64,000 nt of DNA, from positions 31,022,138 through 31,086,137 of the forward strand of contig CM047429.1 of assembly GCA_026168455.1 (NCBI GenBank), read 5' to 3'. Positions 54,675-64,000 of this stretch are shown piece after piece; positions within the stretch are counted from its first letter, which is position 1; every line of letters starts with the position of its first letter. Under the pieces are notes generated by a model. The model ran no database searches. It was not told the DNA's origin and saw only the letters and a list, made by a program, of their open reading frames with translations. Both the position numbers and the translations under genes were made by a program. This DNA comes from Theocolax elegans (taxonomy: Eukaryota > Arthropoda > Insecta > Hymenoptera > Cerocephalidae).

Positions 54675-55011
54675 GAAAAGAAGGAGATGTCGATCTTTGA
54701 GGGTCAAACCAAGTTAAACAAGGAATAAAAAAACTCTTATTCTCAATTTAAAATATCGTGCAACGTTTCGTCCGCTGGTTTTACGAAGGTATTTAATTTT
54801 TATTTTGTGCTGTAAAGTGTGTGGTTGAAGTTTTGTTCATTTATATATTGTTTTTATGTAAATTCTGTTGTTTTTTGTTAATAAACAGTGCCTCAAGAGG
54901 TCTGCAAACCAGCGGACGAAACGTTGCACGATATTTTAAATTAAAAATAAGAGTTTTTTTTTCCTTGTTTAACTTGGTTAGACCCTCAAAGATCGACATC
55001 TCCTTCTTTTT
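54675..55011. mobile_element. Foldback MITE with TTAA target site
   Basis: Inverted arms of about 105 bp (54675-54781 and 54906-55011) carry AAGAAGGAGATGTCGATCTT at the ends and CGTGCAACGTTTCGTCCGCT inside. TTAA flanks both sides (54671-54674, 55012-55015), consistent with piggyBac or Kolobok mobilisation. Confidence 0.75.
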
Positions 55012-55124
55012 TTAACATAGTATGTAAAAATGGTTGTCCGCGCTTTCTATCATAATTATTTGTATTCCTAAATGCTAATAAGTACAGTATTAGTACTGTA
55101 TAAATTTCGTGTACATATATTACA

Positions 55125-55895
55125 AAATTGGTGCTAATTTGGTACGAATTTGGCTACAACTCGATACTAATTATGTGCAAATTTTGCAAAACGACTATAA
55201 ATTTTTATTGTTTAATCCAGTATTATTTTGTTTAAACCAGTATTATTTTGTACGAATGTAGTGCAAATTTGGTACAAACTTGGTATTGATTTGGTACAAT
55301 TTTGGTGCATATTTGGCACGAATTTCTCATCAATTTCGTGCAAATTTTGGAATTGTCGTAGAAGTTTCATAATTCTTTTGCACAATTAAGTATTCTTTTG
55401 TAATTATTTAGTGCAAATTTGGTACGAATTTGGTATGAACTTGGTATTGATTTGGTACGGACTTGGTATTGATCTGATACATTGTTGATGTAAGTTTGGC
55501 ACGAATTTGGTATAAACTTGGTATTGATTTGGTACGGACTTGGTATTGATCTGATACATTGTTGATGTAAGTTTGGCACGAATTTGGTATAAACTTGGTA
55601 TTGATTTGGTACGAACTTGGTATTGATCTGATACATTGTTGATGTAAGTTTGGCACGAATTTGGTATAAACTTGGTATTGATTTGGTACGAACTTGGTAT
55701 TGATCTGATACATTGTTGATGTAAGTTTGGCACGAATTTCGAACAATTTTATTACATATTTGGCACTTATGTGGAACCGTAAATTCAACCAAATTTGGTA
55801 CGAAGTTCTTTCCGATTTGGTACAAATTTGGAAATGACTCTGTACTTACTTTGCGCTAAATTTGGTACCAATTTGGTATAAAATCCGTACTAAGT
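55125..55895. repeat. Satellite-like array: 77-bp units built from a ~12-bp TTGGTA motif
   Basis: Four nearly identical 77-bp units run from about 55440 to 55740, with phase marks at 55474, 55551, 55628 and 55705. Each is made of TTGGTAcgaa/TTGGTATTGATT-like sub-units. Degenerate sub-units extend outward on both sides. The long minus-strand ORFs here are repeat artefacts. Confidence 0.85.
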
Positions 55896-56304
55896 TTTTA
55901 ATAGGGTTATGATAAATTATAGTAATAAATAGCCGTTTAAGTAAGGGCGCACAACGCGCACTGATCTAACTTTAGTAATAAATAATATCTCTTGACTTCT
56001 GGTGCAGTTTAAAAAAAATATCGTACGGATAGTACCGCATAATTCCTATATTCTATTGTGATGTATCTGGTTGCACCATCCTCTTGCAGTCGAATTTGTC
56101 ACCAATATCAACCTGCTGGATTGATTTTTAGTGTAATATTGAAGATTGTAAAAACGTTATTTTATTTTTACTAAAAATACTTATTTAAACCTTTATATAA
56201 TTTTTATAAAAAATGCAGTAAGTTTTCTGTGATTAAGGGCATTTTGGAAGAAAAAGGGGATCTACCTTACTGATGACGGTTTGAGATGGTTATTACATTT
56301 TTTT
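55896..56304. other. AT-rich, nothing recognised
   Basis: No feature supported. Confidence 0.5.
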
Positions 56305-56320
56305 TATAAAATATGTATTA

Positions 56321-56757
56321 TTCTTTTTTTTTTTTTTTATTCTTGATTTTGTGCCCTCTTTTTTCCTGGCACTTCCTACCGTTTATCCCCTTGGGGACTT
56401 TAACACACCTATGTGTGGGTGCTTTATCCCTCTCTTAAAAACCCCACCATCTCGCATTCGCCCGGGGTTATGCCCGTGGATGAGGGAAACCTGTGAAGCA
56501 GGGAAAACCTCACCCGAGATGGCCGGTGTATTCGAAACATTCTTTTTGGGTGTCAAAGTCACATTGCGTAGGCCTTGACACCGAAACCGAATGTTTCACA
56601 CCTCCCGCTCACGTTGTGAAGTGTGGAAAAACACCTAACCCGCCACGAAAGCCAAGCGACCGAGAACGTCACCCATCCACTTGGGCACCGCGCTCAATAC
56701 TGCTTAACTTCCGTGACCGGCCGAGGTGCGTCTCCGCCACTCCGCCACCGCGTCGGT
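56321..56757 (-). mobile_element. SINE3-type element with 5S rRNA-derived head
   Basis: On the minus strand, the 56.64-56.75 kb part resembles the 5S rRNA gene: complement of GTCACCCATCCACTTGGG, of TACTGCTTAACTTCCGTGACC, and of the CCGAGG block. A body of about 300 bp and a poly-A tail (the T run at 56324-56338 on the plus strand) follow. A perfect 16-bp target duplication, TATAAAATATGTATTA, flanks it (56305-56320 and 56758-56773). 5S-headed SINEs are Pol III transcribed and LINE-mobilised. The clean duplication suggests a recent insertion. Confidence 0.85.
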
Positions 56758-56773
56758 TATAAAATATGTATTA

Positions 56774-57860
56774 ATTAAATAAAAAAAAGGGTTTTGTCAC
56801 GTTGTTCATTATAATAATAGGTATATAGTCTAAGTTTTTTAAATAATTACTTAACAATTGACTAAGAAAACCTCACCTTATCGGCCTATATGGTAATCTC
56901 AGTAATTTATAAACTATTTAGAATGAAAATTTATCAGTATACTTATTACATTATTATCTACAGCGTGACAGAGGAATTTTTTTTATATTTTGCAAAAAAA
57001 TTATTTTCGTTTATCGAGTTATTTACCGACAGACCTGATATAGCCTATATGTATATCTATATACGTATGTACACACGATACTCCTGTCAAGTGGCAACGC
57101 AAAAGAGGTTAGGTTTGATCAATGGCGTAATAGGTTAATTGTATAACTAGCAACAAATACCTCGGTCGCTAACGCTCCCTCGGTCGATTTAAACTTTTGA
57201 TTTATTTTGTTGTATCAATATTAATTATTAGGAAAACATTTAAACTATATGAAGTTATAAAGTTATTAGATTTAATTTTTCATTTTCAAAGTTTAGATAA
57301 ATATAATATATTAATACTAAGTAATAATAATCTTACTTATTTGTTAACATTTATTATTGTCTATTTTTTAATGCACATAATTACAATAATAATTGGATTT
57401 TATTATTCTTCAATTAAAACACTCTTTGATTTTACATTATTATTATTATTCTTGTGGCGTGTCCAATCTTATTTCCTTTGTAATTATTATACGTGAAAAA
57501 ATAAATAAAATTACAATTGTATGAATACAATAAAAAAAGATAATTAGGTAACCTTTAATGTATGCACATTTAGATTTCACATGTATATATGGGCAATTTC
57601 TCGTAAATTGATCATGTCAAAAAATAAAAATCATGAAAAATAGAAAATTTTATTAAATAAAAATTTAAAATAAAATATTATTTATAATTATTAATGATTG
57701 ATTTTCACCTATCGATTGCTCAACATTTGGAGGATAAAAGTTCTATATATATAAAAAAAAAAAATTAAAGTTAATTTATTATTTTTTTTAAAATCAATTA
57801 AATATTAAAAATATATAATAGAAAAAATTAAAGTTAAAGTTAAAGTTAAATAAAAATTAA
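56774..57860. other. AT-rich with small direct repeats
   Basis: CCTCGGTCG is repeated at 57160 and 57178, and there is a TTAAAG run at 57826-57850. The long open frames (56890-57138, 57197-57496) are AT-driven and hydrophobic, without a recognised family. Confidence 0.4.
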
Positions 57861-58184
57861 ATTCCATCAAAAACCTTTCTCCCTTTCTGTGACGTCAATC
57901 TATTTGTGTGACGTAATTGTCGATGTGACGATATTTTTTGATAAATAGATGTATCACATGTTTTTTGACGCACTGTTGGGGGTTAATGTTTTTAGTTTTT
58001 TTTAAAAGGGGCAACATTTGCAGGGGGAAGGGGTGGTGGTATGGGGTGTACCTTGACCACCTAGACATCGTCTTCAGGAAGTGACAATTTTTTTTGCATA
58101 TTCAAGCAGGGTGGCACACTACTTACCAGTAGACGATGTCCAGATGACCCGGAGGTAAAAAAAAATAAATCAACAACATAACAA

Positions 58185-58575
58185 TTCAAAAATTGAAGCA
58201 GCATCTTTAAAGCGTAGCGCTAATATTGCTAAGTTTTTGACAAAGCGTTAAAAATAAATTAATTAATAAAGAAAATCATATCTAAAGTGCACACTTAATT
58301 CAAATATTTACAAATATACATATAAGCAGCACTTTTAAAGAGTAGCGCTCAAAATTTTAAAATGAATCATCAATAGAACAATTCAAAAATTGAAGCAGCA
58401 CCTTTAAAGCGTAGCGCTAATATTGCTAAGTTTTTAACAAAGCGTTAAAAATAAATTAATTAATAAAAAAAATCATATCTAAAGTGCACACTTAATTCAA
58501 ATATTTACAAATATATATATATAAGCAGCATCTTTAAAGAGTAGCACTCAAAATTTCAAAATAAATGAACAATAT
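58185..58575 (+). repeat. Tandem duplication, two ~194-bp units
   Basis: Each unit contains AATTCAAAAATTGAAGCAGC, then TTTAAAGCGTAGCGCTAATA and AAAGTGCACACTTAATTC. The units differ at few positions. Confidence 0.85.
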
Positions 58576-58805
58576 ATATTGAACAAAATATATGAACTGA
58601 ACAAAATATATGAACAATATATGTCAGTCCCAAGCCTGTAATCGCAGAGGGAAAATGAAATTAAACAAAAAAATTATAAAACAAAAAAATAATGTCACTT
58701 CCCGAGGACGATGTCCAGGTGGTCAGGATGACCTCCAGGTCAACTACCCATCCTCCTTTAATTCCCTCACCTTACCCTATTTTAACTGTTTTTAAAAAAC
58801 TCAAG

Positions 58806-59115
58806 TTCATGATAATGAGTCAATAAATGAAAATGCTACTCCTTATTTAAAAAAAAAAAAATTAGATGTTATTGCAGAACTTAAGAGTAAACAAAAAAAA
58901 ATAAAAATAATATGTATGATGGTAAAATAGCAAATAATTATTTTAATGAATCTTTAATAATTGAAAATTATTTAGGTACAATGTCTGAAATTTGTAATTA
59001 TTGCCATGCAAAACATTTTTCATGTGAATATAATAAAAATAAATTATTTTCAAGTTGTTGTCAAATGGGTAAAGTAATGCTACCTGACAATCCTACATGG
59101 GTGAAAATCATCTAA
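58806..59115 (+). pseudogene. Helitron-like helicase N-terminal fragment
   Basis: After an open stretch (HDNESINENATPYLKK...), a frame from 58912 encodes LGTMSEICNYCHAKHFSCE followed by LFSSCCQMGKVMLP. This matches the GxMxxxCxxCxAxxFxxE...FxxCCxxGKVxLP zinc-binding block that precedes the Rep domain in Helitron proteins. Nothing of Rep or the helicase follows before the stop at 59115. A frameshift separates the two parts. Confidence 0.6.
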
Positions 59116-61185
59116 CGTGAACATTTGACGTTGTGATATGCAAGAAAACAAAATGAAAAAAATTATATATTTTAGGTTTCTCTGGACCAATTACAGTTTC
59201 TAGAGTACCTGTTTACAGTGGGCATACAGGATCAGTTGATTTACTCAACGTATTGAAGATTTTTAATTTTTACATTCCAGGGGAATTACATATATTTTGA
59301 TATATAAAACATAAACATCTTGAATTCATCCCTAATACAAAATCTCACGTGAGATCTCAAGTGAGATTTCATGCCAAAATCTCATGTGATATTTCAATTG
59401 GAGAGGTGTTTAAATTTGCTAAATAATAAAAAATCAATTTCTCACGTGAAATTTTGTAATAGGGATAGAAAATTTTAATAAACATATTTTATGGAGTATA
59501 CATTGAATATAACTGTACCTAATTGATAATAACAATAAAAAAAATTAATTAACAAATTCTTCCATTTATAAAATATATGCAATGTTTCCATATAATCAAT
59601 TTAACATAATTTTTATATTTGTAATATAAATTATATATTTTTATTATTTCTTTTAGTAGTGACTTCTTGTATCTTAAATAACAATTTTACTCTTTTTCTG
59701 AGTTTTATTTTCGTACGAGATCGACCCTAATTGATAATGTTCACATTGTCTATTCAAATTACATTCGTAACAACTTACTTCATTAAAATTAATTTTTTGG
59801 GGCTCACATCTACTCCATTTCCATTGATGGACTCGCATAGTTCCTTTGAATGGAGAAAACAATTGTTAAGAAATAATGTTTATTTTTAGTCAAAACAGTA
59901 AAGCATGTAATGATCAGCATCGATTATTTGTTATAAAAGAAATTTGGACAGGGGATGTTACATGCCAGGGGAGATTACATAGATTGTTTTTTAAATTTTA
60001 TTACGTTAACATTCAAAATTTCCACATCGGAATAATACTGTTTTTATGTAGTTACTTTATCTGAAATTTACTCTATGAATTGGTTTTAAAAAATTTATTA
60101 GTTTTCCAATTATACTCTACCAGAGGAATTACATTAAAAAAGGTAACCGCTGAATTACCACAAAAACATGCCCGTATTTTTTGCTTAACATCATGAAATA
60201 TTAAAAATAAAATTTTTACCTCTAAAGTAAACCAAAAGTTAACAATTTCACCTGGTCAGAAAAATGTTTTATGTTTACAATTAATTTTAAAGACATTAAT
60301 CATAACACAGCTATTATTAATAACAAGTTTGTTACAAAGTTCAGCAAGTTCAGTGCACTTCAAAAATCAGTAAATGTTCAGATTTTCAACTTGATTTTAA
60401 TTGTGGTTATCAAAATGAACAATTAAGTTTTGAACCCGTTTTTGAAAAAAAGAAATACGCCTATAATCGCACCAGTTAATATGCGATTATGGCCTTCTTA
60501 CAGCCAGGGGACGTTACATTTCAAACTTGAAGCAACTTAAACTTGGCAATAAAATCAACTTTTATCAAGTTTCACGGCTGACTTACATTAAATTACATAT
60601 ATTGTACTTAGAATATATTATTCGTAATTTTATATATGATATAATGGGATATACTTCACTATTACACAATTGTGCGCGTTAGATGATTTTCACCCACATA
60701 CCCAAAAGAATTAAAAAATTTGGTTATAGGTAATTCGAAATATAGTACGAATTTTCGTCAAAACATAAGACAATACAACAATTCTTTAGCTTAAATTATT
60801 ATCCTCATTAATGCGTTCATTAATTAATGAAATACTAAAATCAGACAATGTATGTTGACAATATTGTAGCAATATGACATTATTCCAACAATATCGCTGC
60901 AATATGAAGTGCTGTCTGGGTAGGAATGTATCTATTCTTTTATACCTAATGAGTATTTTCTTAACCTTGCATTTTTTTAGAAAAGAAAGTTTTGGAAACA
61001 AGATTGTACTCTATTCTCATTCAAGGGAAAAAAATTATAGTGTATTTGGTATTTATTACTCAAAGTACTATTAACACAAATCACATTTTTATATTTTCGG
61101 TTTGGACACTTTACATTTTAACCTTTAGACTACCGAGATTTTAGAAATGAAATCGTCCTTTAAAAGTTTCTGAATTGCCAACCTG
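59116..61185. other. Interior of the 4-kb element, no intact gene
   Basis: Contains an inverted-repeat patch of ATCTCACGTGAGAT-type sequence (59338-59455), five occurrences of an AGGGGANNTTACAT motif (59277, 59948, 59963, 60118, 60483), and a minus-strand Cys-rich open frame (59862-59674; SCYECNLNRQCEHYQLGS). At 61118 TTAA is followed by CCTTTAGACTACCG, resembling the piggyBac-like end at 24145. None is enough for a gene call. Confidence 0.4.
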
Positions 61186-61665
61186 CTTGAATATGTAAAA
61201 AAATTGTCACTTCCTGAAGACGATGTCCAGGTGGTCAGGGTGACCTCCGGGTCATCTGAACATCGTCTACTGGTAAGTAGTGTGCCACCCTGCTTGAATA
61301 TGCAAAAAAAATTGTCACTTCCTGAAGACGATGTCCAGGTGGTCAGGGTGACCTCCGGGTCATCTGAACATCGTTTACTGGTAAGTAGTGTACCACCCTG
61401 CTTGAATATGCAAAAAAATTGTCACTACCTGAAGACGATGTCCAGGTGGTCAGGGTGACCTCCGGGTCATCTGGACATCGTCTACTGGTAAGTAGTGTGC
61501 CACCCTGCTTGAATATGCAAAAAAAAATTGTCACTTCCTGAAGACGATGTCCAGGTGGTCAGGGTGACCTCCGGGTCATCTGGACATCGTTTACTGGTAA
61601 GTAATGTGCCACCCTGCTTGAATATGCAAAAAAAATTGTCACTTCCTGAAGACGATGTCTAGGTG
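61186..61665 (+). repeat. Five tandem iterons, ~110-bp period, each with an internal hairpin
   Basis: Each unit runs TTGTCACTTCCTGAAGACGA ... CACCCTGCTTGAATATGCAA. The centre has GACGATGTCCAG and CTGGACATCGTC as inverted arms. A single inverted unit sits at 58075-58157 in the left end. Confidence 0.9.
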
Positions 61666-61861
61666 GTCAGGGTACACCCCATACCACCACCCCTTCCCCC
61701 TTCAAATTTTACCCCTTTTAAAAAAGCAACTAAAAACATTAACCCCCAACAGTGCGTCAAAAAACATGTGATACATCTATTTATCAAAAAATATCGTCAC
61801 TTCGACAATTACGTCATATAAATAGATTGACGTCACAGAAAGGGAGAAAGGTTTTTGATGG

Positions 61862-62320
61862 AAGCAGCTTAATATAATATAGATATAGATATAAATAGAT
61901 TGACGTCACAGAAAGGGAGAAAGGTTTTTGATGGAAGCAGCTTAATATAATATAGATTATTAATATTATTGTTCTTACAGCATAATTATTATTAGTACTC
62001 TTATTTGGTCAAGGCCAGTTTTGTTATTGTTGTTATTTTTATAATAGAGTTAAAATAAGAATTACAACATTGCGACTGTAAAGTTCTTTCATACATTATG
62101 CAAGAACAGTAATTTTAAGATTTATAACACGCGGCAAAAAAATTAGTTACTCTAAACAATAAAAGTACTGAAAAAGGCCCAAGTATGTGTCAACACTTGA
62201 CCCAGCCAACTTAATTTGTAGTAAGTTACCAATGCTTAAAATGACAAATTTATTTCTTGGTTAGTCGCGGAAAAATATGATCATTTTAATGGTTCACTTG
62301 AGTATAAATTGATTAATTAT
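61862..62320. other. Duplicated end segment, then AT-rich sequence
   Basis: 61891-61960 repeats 61817-61885. Nothing further recognised. Confidence 0.5.
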
Positions 62321-62321
62321 T

Positions 62322-63573
62322 TTAAATACTAGAAAATAGTTGTTGTGATCCATTTTTGTTCGTAAATCTATGTATTCGAGTTACTTGTGCCCGATTCAGC
62401 AACCAATTATTGCTTAGGTTATGTAATTTGTTTTCTGTGCTCTCGTAGAAAAATATTTTGTTTACACTATGACAGTAGTTTTCGATATATAAAAATATGA
62501 AGATGGTTCAATTTTTCTGTCCGGTGACTATTTTTTCAAAGCTATACTATTGAGAAGGCTTTTTCGGGCATAATTTTCATCCAAATTTCATTTCTTTTAA
62601 CTTTAATTTGAGATAACGTTAGTAGGGAATACCCAGATCTGGATACCAAAATGGAATAAGTATGTGGGCGATGTTACAATTATACGTGAAATACAATTAG
62701 TTCCAAAATAGCACAAACAAAATGTGCTACTAATTTAGCCTAAAATAGAGTAAAATCTTAAAGACCATTTTAAATTTCTATTTTTATCCAAATCTATCCC
62801 TTATAACTTTATAGAGAACCAAGGTATTAGAGTAATTTTCTTTAAATACTAGAAAATAGTTGTTGTGATCCATTTTTGTTCGTAAATCTATGTATTCGAG
62901 TTACTTGTGCCCGATTCAGCAACCAATTATTGCTTAGGTTATGTAATTTGTTTTCTGTGCTCTCGTAGAAAAATATTTTGTTTACACTATGACAGTAGTT
63001 TCGATATATAAAAATATGAAGATGGTTCAATTTTTCTGTCCGGTGACTATTTTTTCAAAAGCTATAACCTATTGAAGAAGAATTTAAAAAAAATGAGCAT
63101 TACATTTAAACACTTATAACATGACGACAACTGAAGATAAATGATCAAACTTGCTCTTAATAAGAAGAGATCGAATAGATTTAATTTAAAAAAAAATTTG
63201 CTTCAATACGTTGATTCGTTACGAACTGAATGCAAAAATAAAATGTATTATGAAATTTAGCCAATGATTGAATAAAATCTTATATGCCTTTTTCGGGCAT
63301 AATTTTCATCCAAATTTCATTTCTTTTAACTTTAATTTGAGATAACGTTAGTAGGGAATACCCAGATCTGGATACCAAAATGGAATAAGTATGTGGGCGA
63401 TGTTACAATTATACGTGAAATACAATTAGTTCCAAAATAGCACAAACAAAATGTGCTACTAATTTAGCCTAAAATAGAGTAAAATCTTAAAGACCATTTT
63501 AAATTTCTATTTTTATCCAAATCTATCCCTTATAACTTTATAGAGAACCAAGGTATTAGAGTAATTTTCTTTA
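62322..63573 (+). repeat. Tandem duplication with a 221-bp indel
   Basis: Unit 1 (62322-62846) and unit 2 (62847-63573) are nearly identical, except that unit 2 contains 63069-63289, which unit 1 lacks. The short minus-strand ORF within is not supported as a gene. Confidence 0.85.
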
Positions 63574-63660
63574 TATTCTATGTACATTATCGGAGTTGTT
63601 GATTAAGAGCAAGTATGATCATTTACCTTCAGTCGTTGTCAAGTTACAAACGTTTATGTA
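63105..63660. mobile_element. Possible MITE bounded by ~50-bp inverted repeats
   Basis: ACGACAACTGAAGATAAATG and GATCAAACTTGCTCTTAAT (63115-63165) are matched inversely at 63603-63655. The interval spans the duplication's second B part, so the boundaries may be fortuitous. Confidence 0.4.
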
Positions 63661-64000
63661 TACTGCTCAATTTGTTTAAATTTTCCTTACTTCGTCTATA
63701 AGTTGTTAAAAATGTTCCATTGGACAAAAAAAATTTAGTTTCCTTTAAATTTGTATGTATTGACAACCACTGTCAAAGTTTCAAGAAAGTCTGTTTTCGG
63801 AGTTCAACTACTCTCCTTGCGAATACAAAAGTAGACATGTTTTCGTAAAACTTTTCTCCAAAACGAAATAATATTTTTATTTCAAATTCAGCACACAGTA
63901 AAATTATTGGTAAAGGAAGGCACTTCTTCTCTAAAATTTGTAAATACTGTTTCATTTTTTAGTGAATTAATCAACAAAAATTGGGTACAGCATCCTTACA
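63661..64000. other. AT-rich, nothing recognised
   Basis: No feature supported up to the window edge. Confidence 0.5.

Larger units (their letters stand above)
57864..61861. mobile_element. 4-kb DNA transposon-like element with ~294-bp terminal inverted repeats
   Basis: The left end (57864-58157) begins CCATCAAAAACCTTTCTCCC. The right end (61567-61861) is its reverse complement with few differences. Both ends contain a hairpin-bearing iteron, single on the left and in five copies on the right. Inside lie a 194-bp tandem duplication and a Helitron-like coding scrap. The terminal ~70 bp of the right end is itself duplicated (61891-61960). The superfamily is not clear; long inverted ends argue against a standard Helitron. 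Confidence 0.6.

Noticed and set aside
55367..55825. 152-residue Tyr/Gln/Ile-rich repetitive protein on the minus strand
   Set aside because: It is a translation of the 77-bp satellite; the same DNA is open in all three frames and has no gene context.
56640..56757. A 5S rRNA gene
   Set aside because: The 5S-like part is divergent, truncated, joined to a SINE body with poly-A, and bounded by a 16-bp target duplication.
57197..57496. Membrane protein or mitochondrial-like gene (hydrophobic 99-residue ORF)
   Set aside because: Leu/Ile/Tyr/Phe content follows from extreme AT richness; no mitochondrial gene motif was recognised.
61186..61665. CRISPR-like array of regular repeats
   Set aside because: Units are contiguous and whole-unit identical with no unique spacers, in a eukaryotic transposon end; tandem iterons explain them.

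Overview
The window is eukaryotic, AT-rich and intron-bearing, and it is almost wholly a mosaic of transposable elements. The mix points to an insect: an R1-clade LINE, Ty3/Gypsy elements primed by tRNA-Lys and tRNA-Arg, a terminal-repeat retrotransposon in miniature (TRIM), Penelope, CACTA and foldback elements, tRNA- and 5S-headed SINEs, and one exon of a DIP/lachesin-type neuronal immunoglobulin gene. I favour a hymenopteran, probably an ant, because TRIMs have been reported from ants; that is inference. I see no intact host gene. The only convincing host coding sequence is the 283-bp Ig exon at 29592-29874 (minus strand).

Layout. 1-3972: a decayed R1-clade LINE with a 1,001-bp perfect internal duplication, cut off at a junction with a foldback element. 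3973-12042: nested palindromic elements (foldback FB1, repeat X, repeat N) with a tRNA SINE, a probable Helitron end and an LTR-retrotransposon fragment. 12043-20935: a Ty3/Gypsy element (Gypsy-1) with 210-bp LTRs and a 4-bp target duplication (AGTT). It sits near the centre of an older palindrome whose arms are 10.3-12.0 kb and 20.9-22.3 kb. 22308-23962: a complete FB1 palindrome. 24145-26505: a piggyBac-like element. 27.9-36.5 kb: a LINE 3' end, the Ig exon, a MITE, a dead LINE, a Penelope remnant split by a SINE, and a complete 647-bp TRIM. 36.5-39.7 kb: unresolved intergenic or intronic DNA. 39682-51.1 kb: a second Ty3/Gypsy element (Gypsy-2) with a 1,081-bp 5' LTR, tRNA-Arg primer site, 2.6-kb structured leader, gag, broken pol and an extra 3' ORF behind a splice acceptor; no 3' LTR was found. 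51.2-64 kb: a CACTA transposase relic, two TTAA-flanked foldback MITEs, a 77-bp satellite, a 5S-headed SINE, a 4-kb element with 294-bp inverted ends and hairpin iterons, and a tandem duplication.

The best candidates for new biology are: (1) an array of at least eight related hairpins with compensatory base changes in the Gypsy-2 leader; (2) LTRs, in the TRIM and in Gypsy-1, that carry a tRNA-like Pol III unit followed by a T6 terminator and are paired with a tRNA-Lys primer site; (3) a correctly phased G GGA AAC -1 frameshift heptamer at the gag-pol overlap of both Gypsy elements, with a 3' stem-loop; and (4) a zinc-knuckle accessory ORF at the env position of Gypsy-2. All retroelement proteins here are disrupted.
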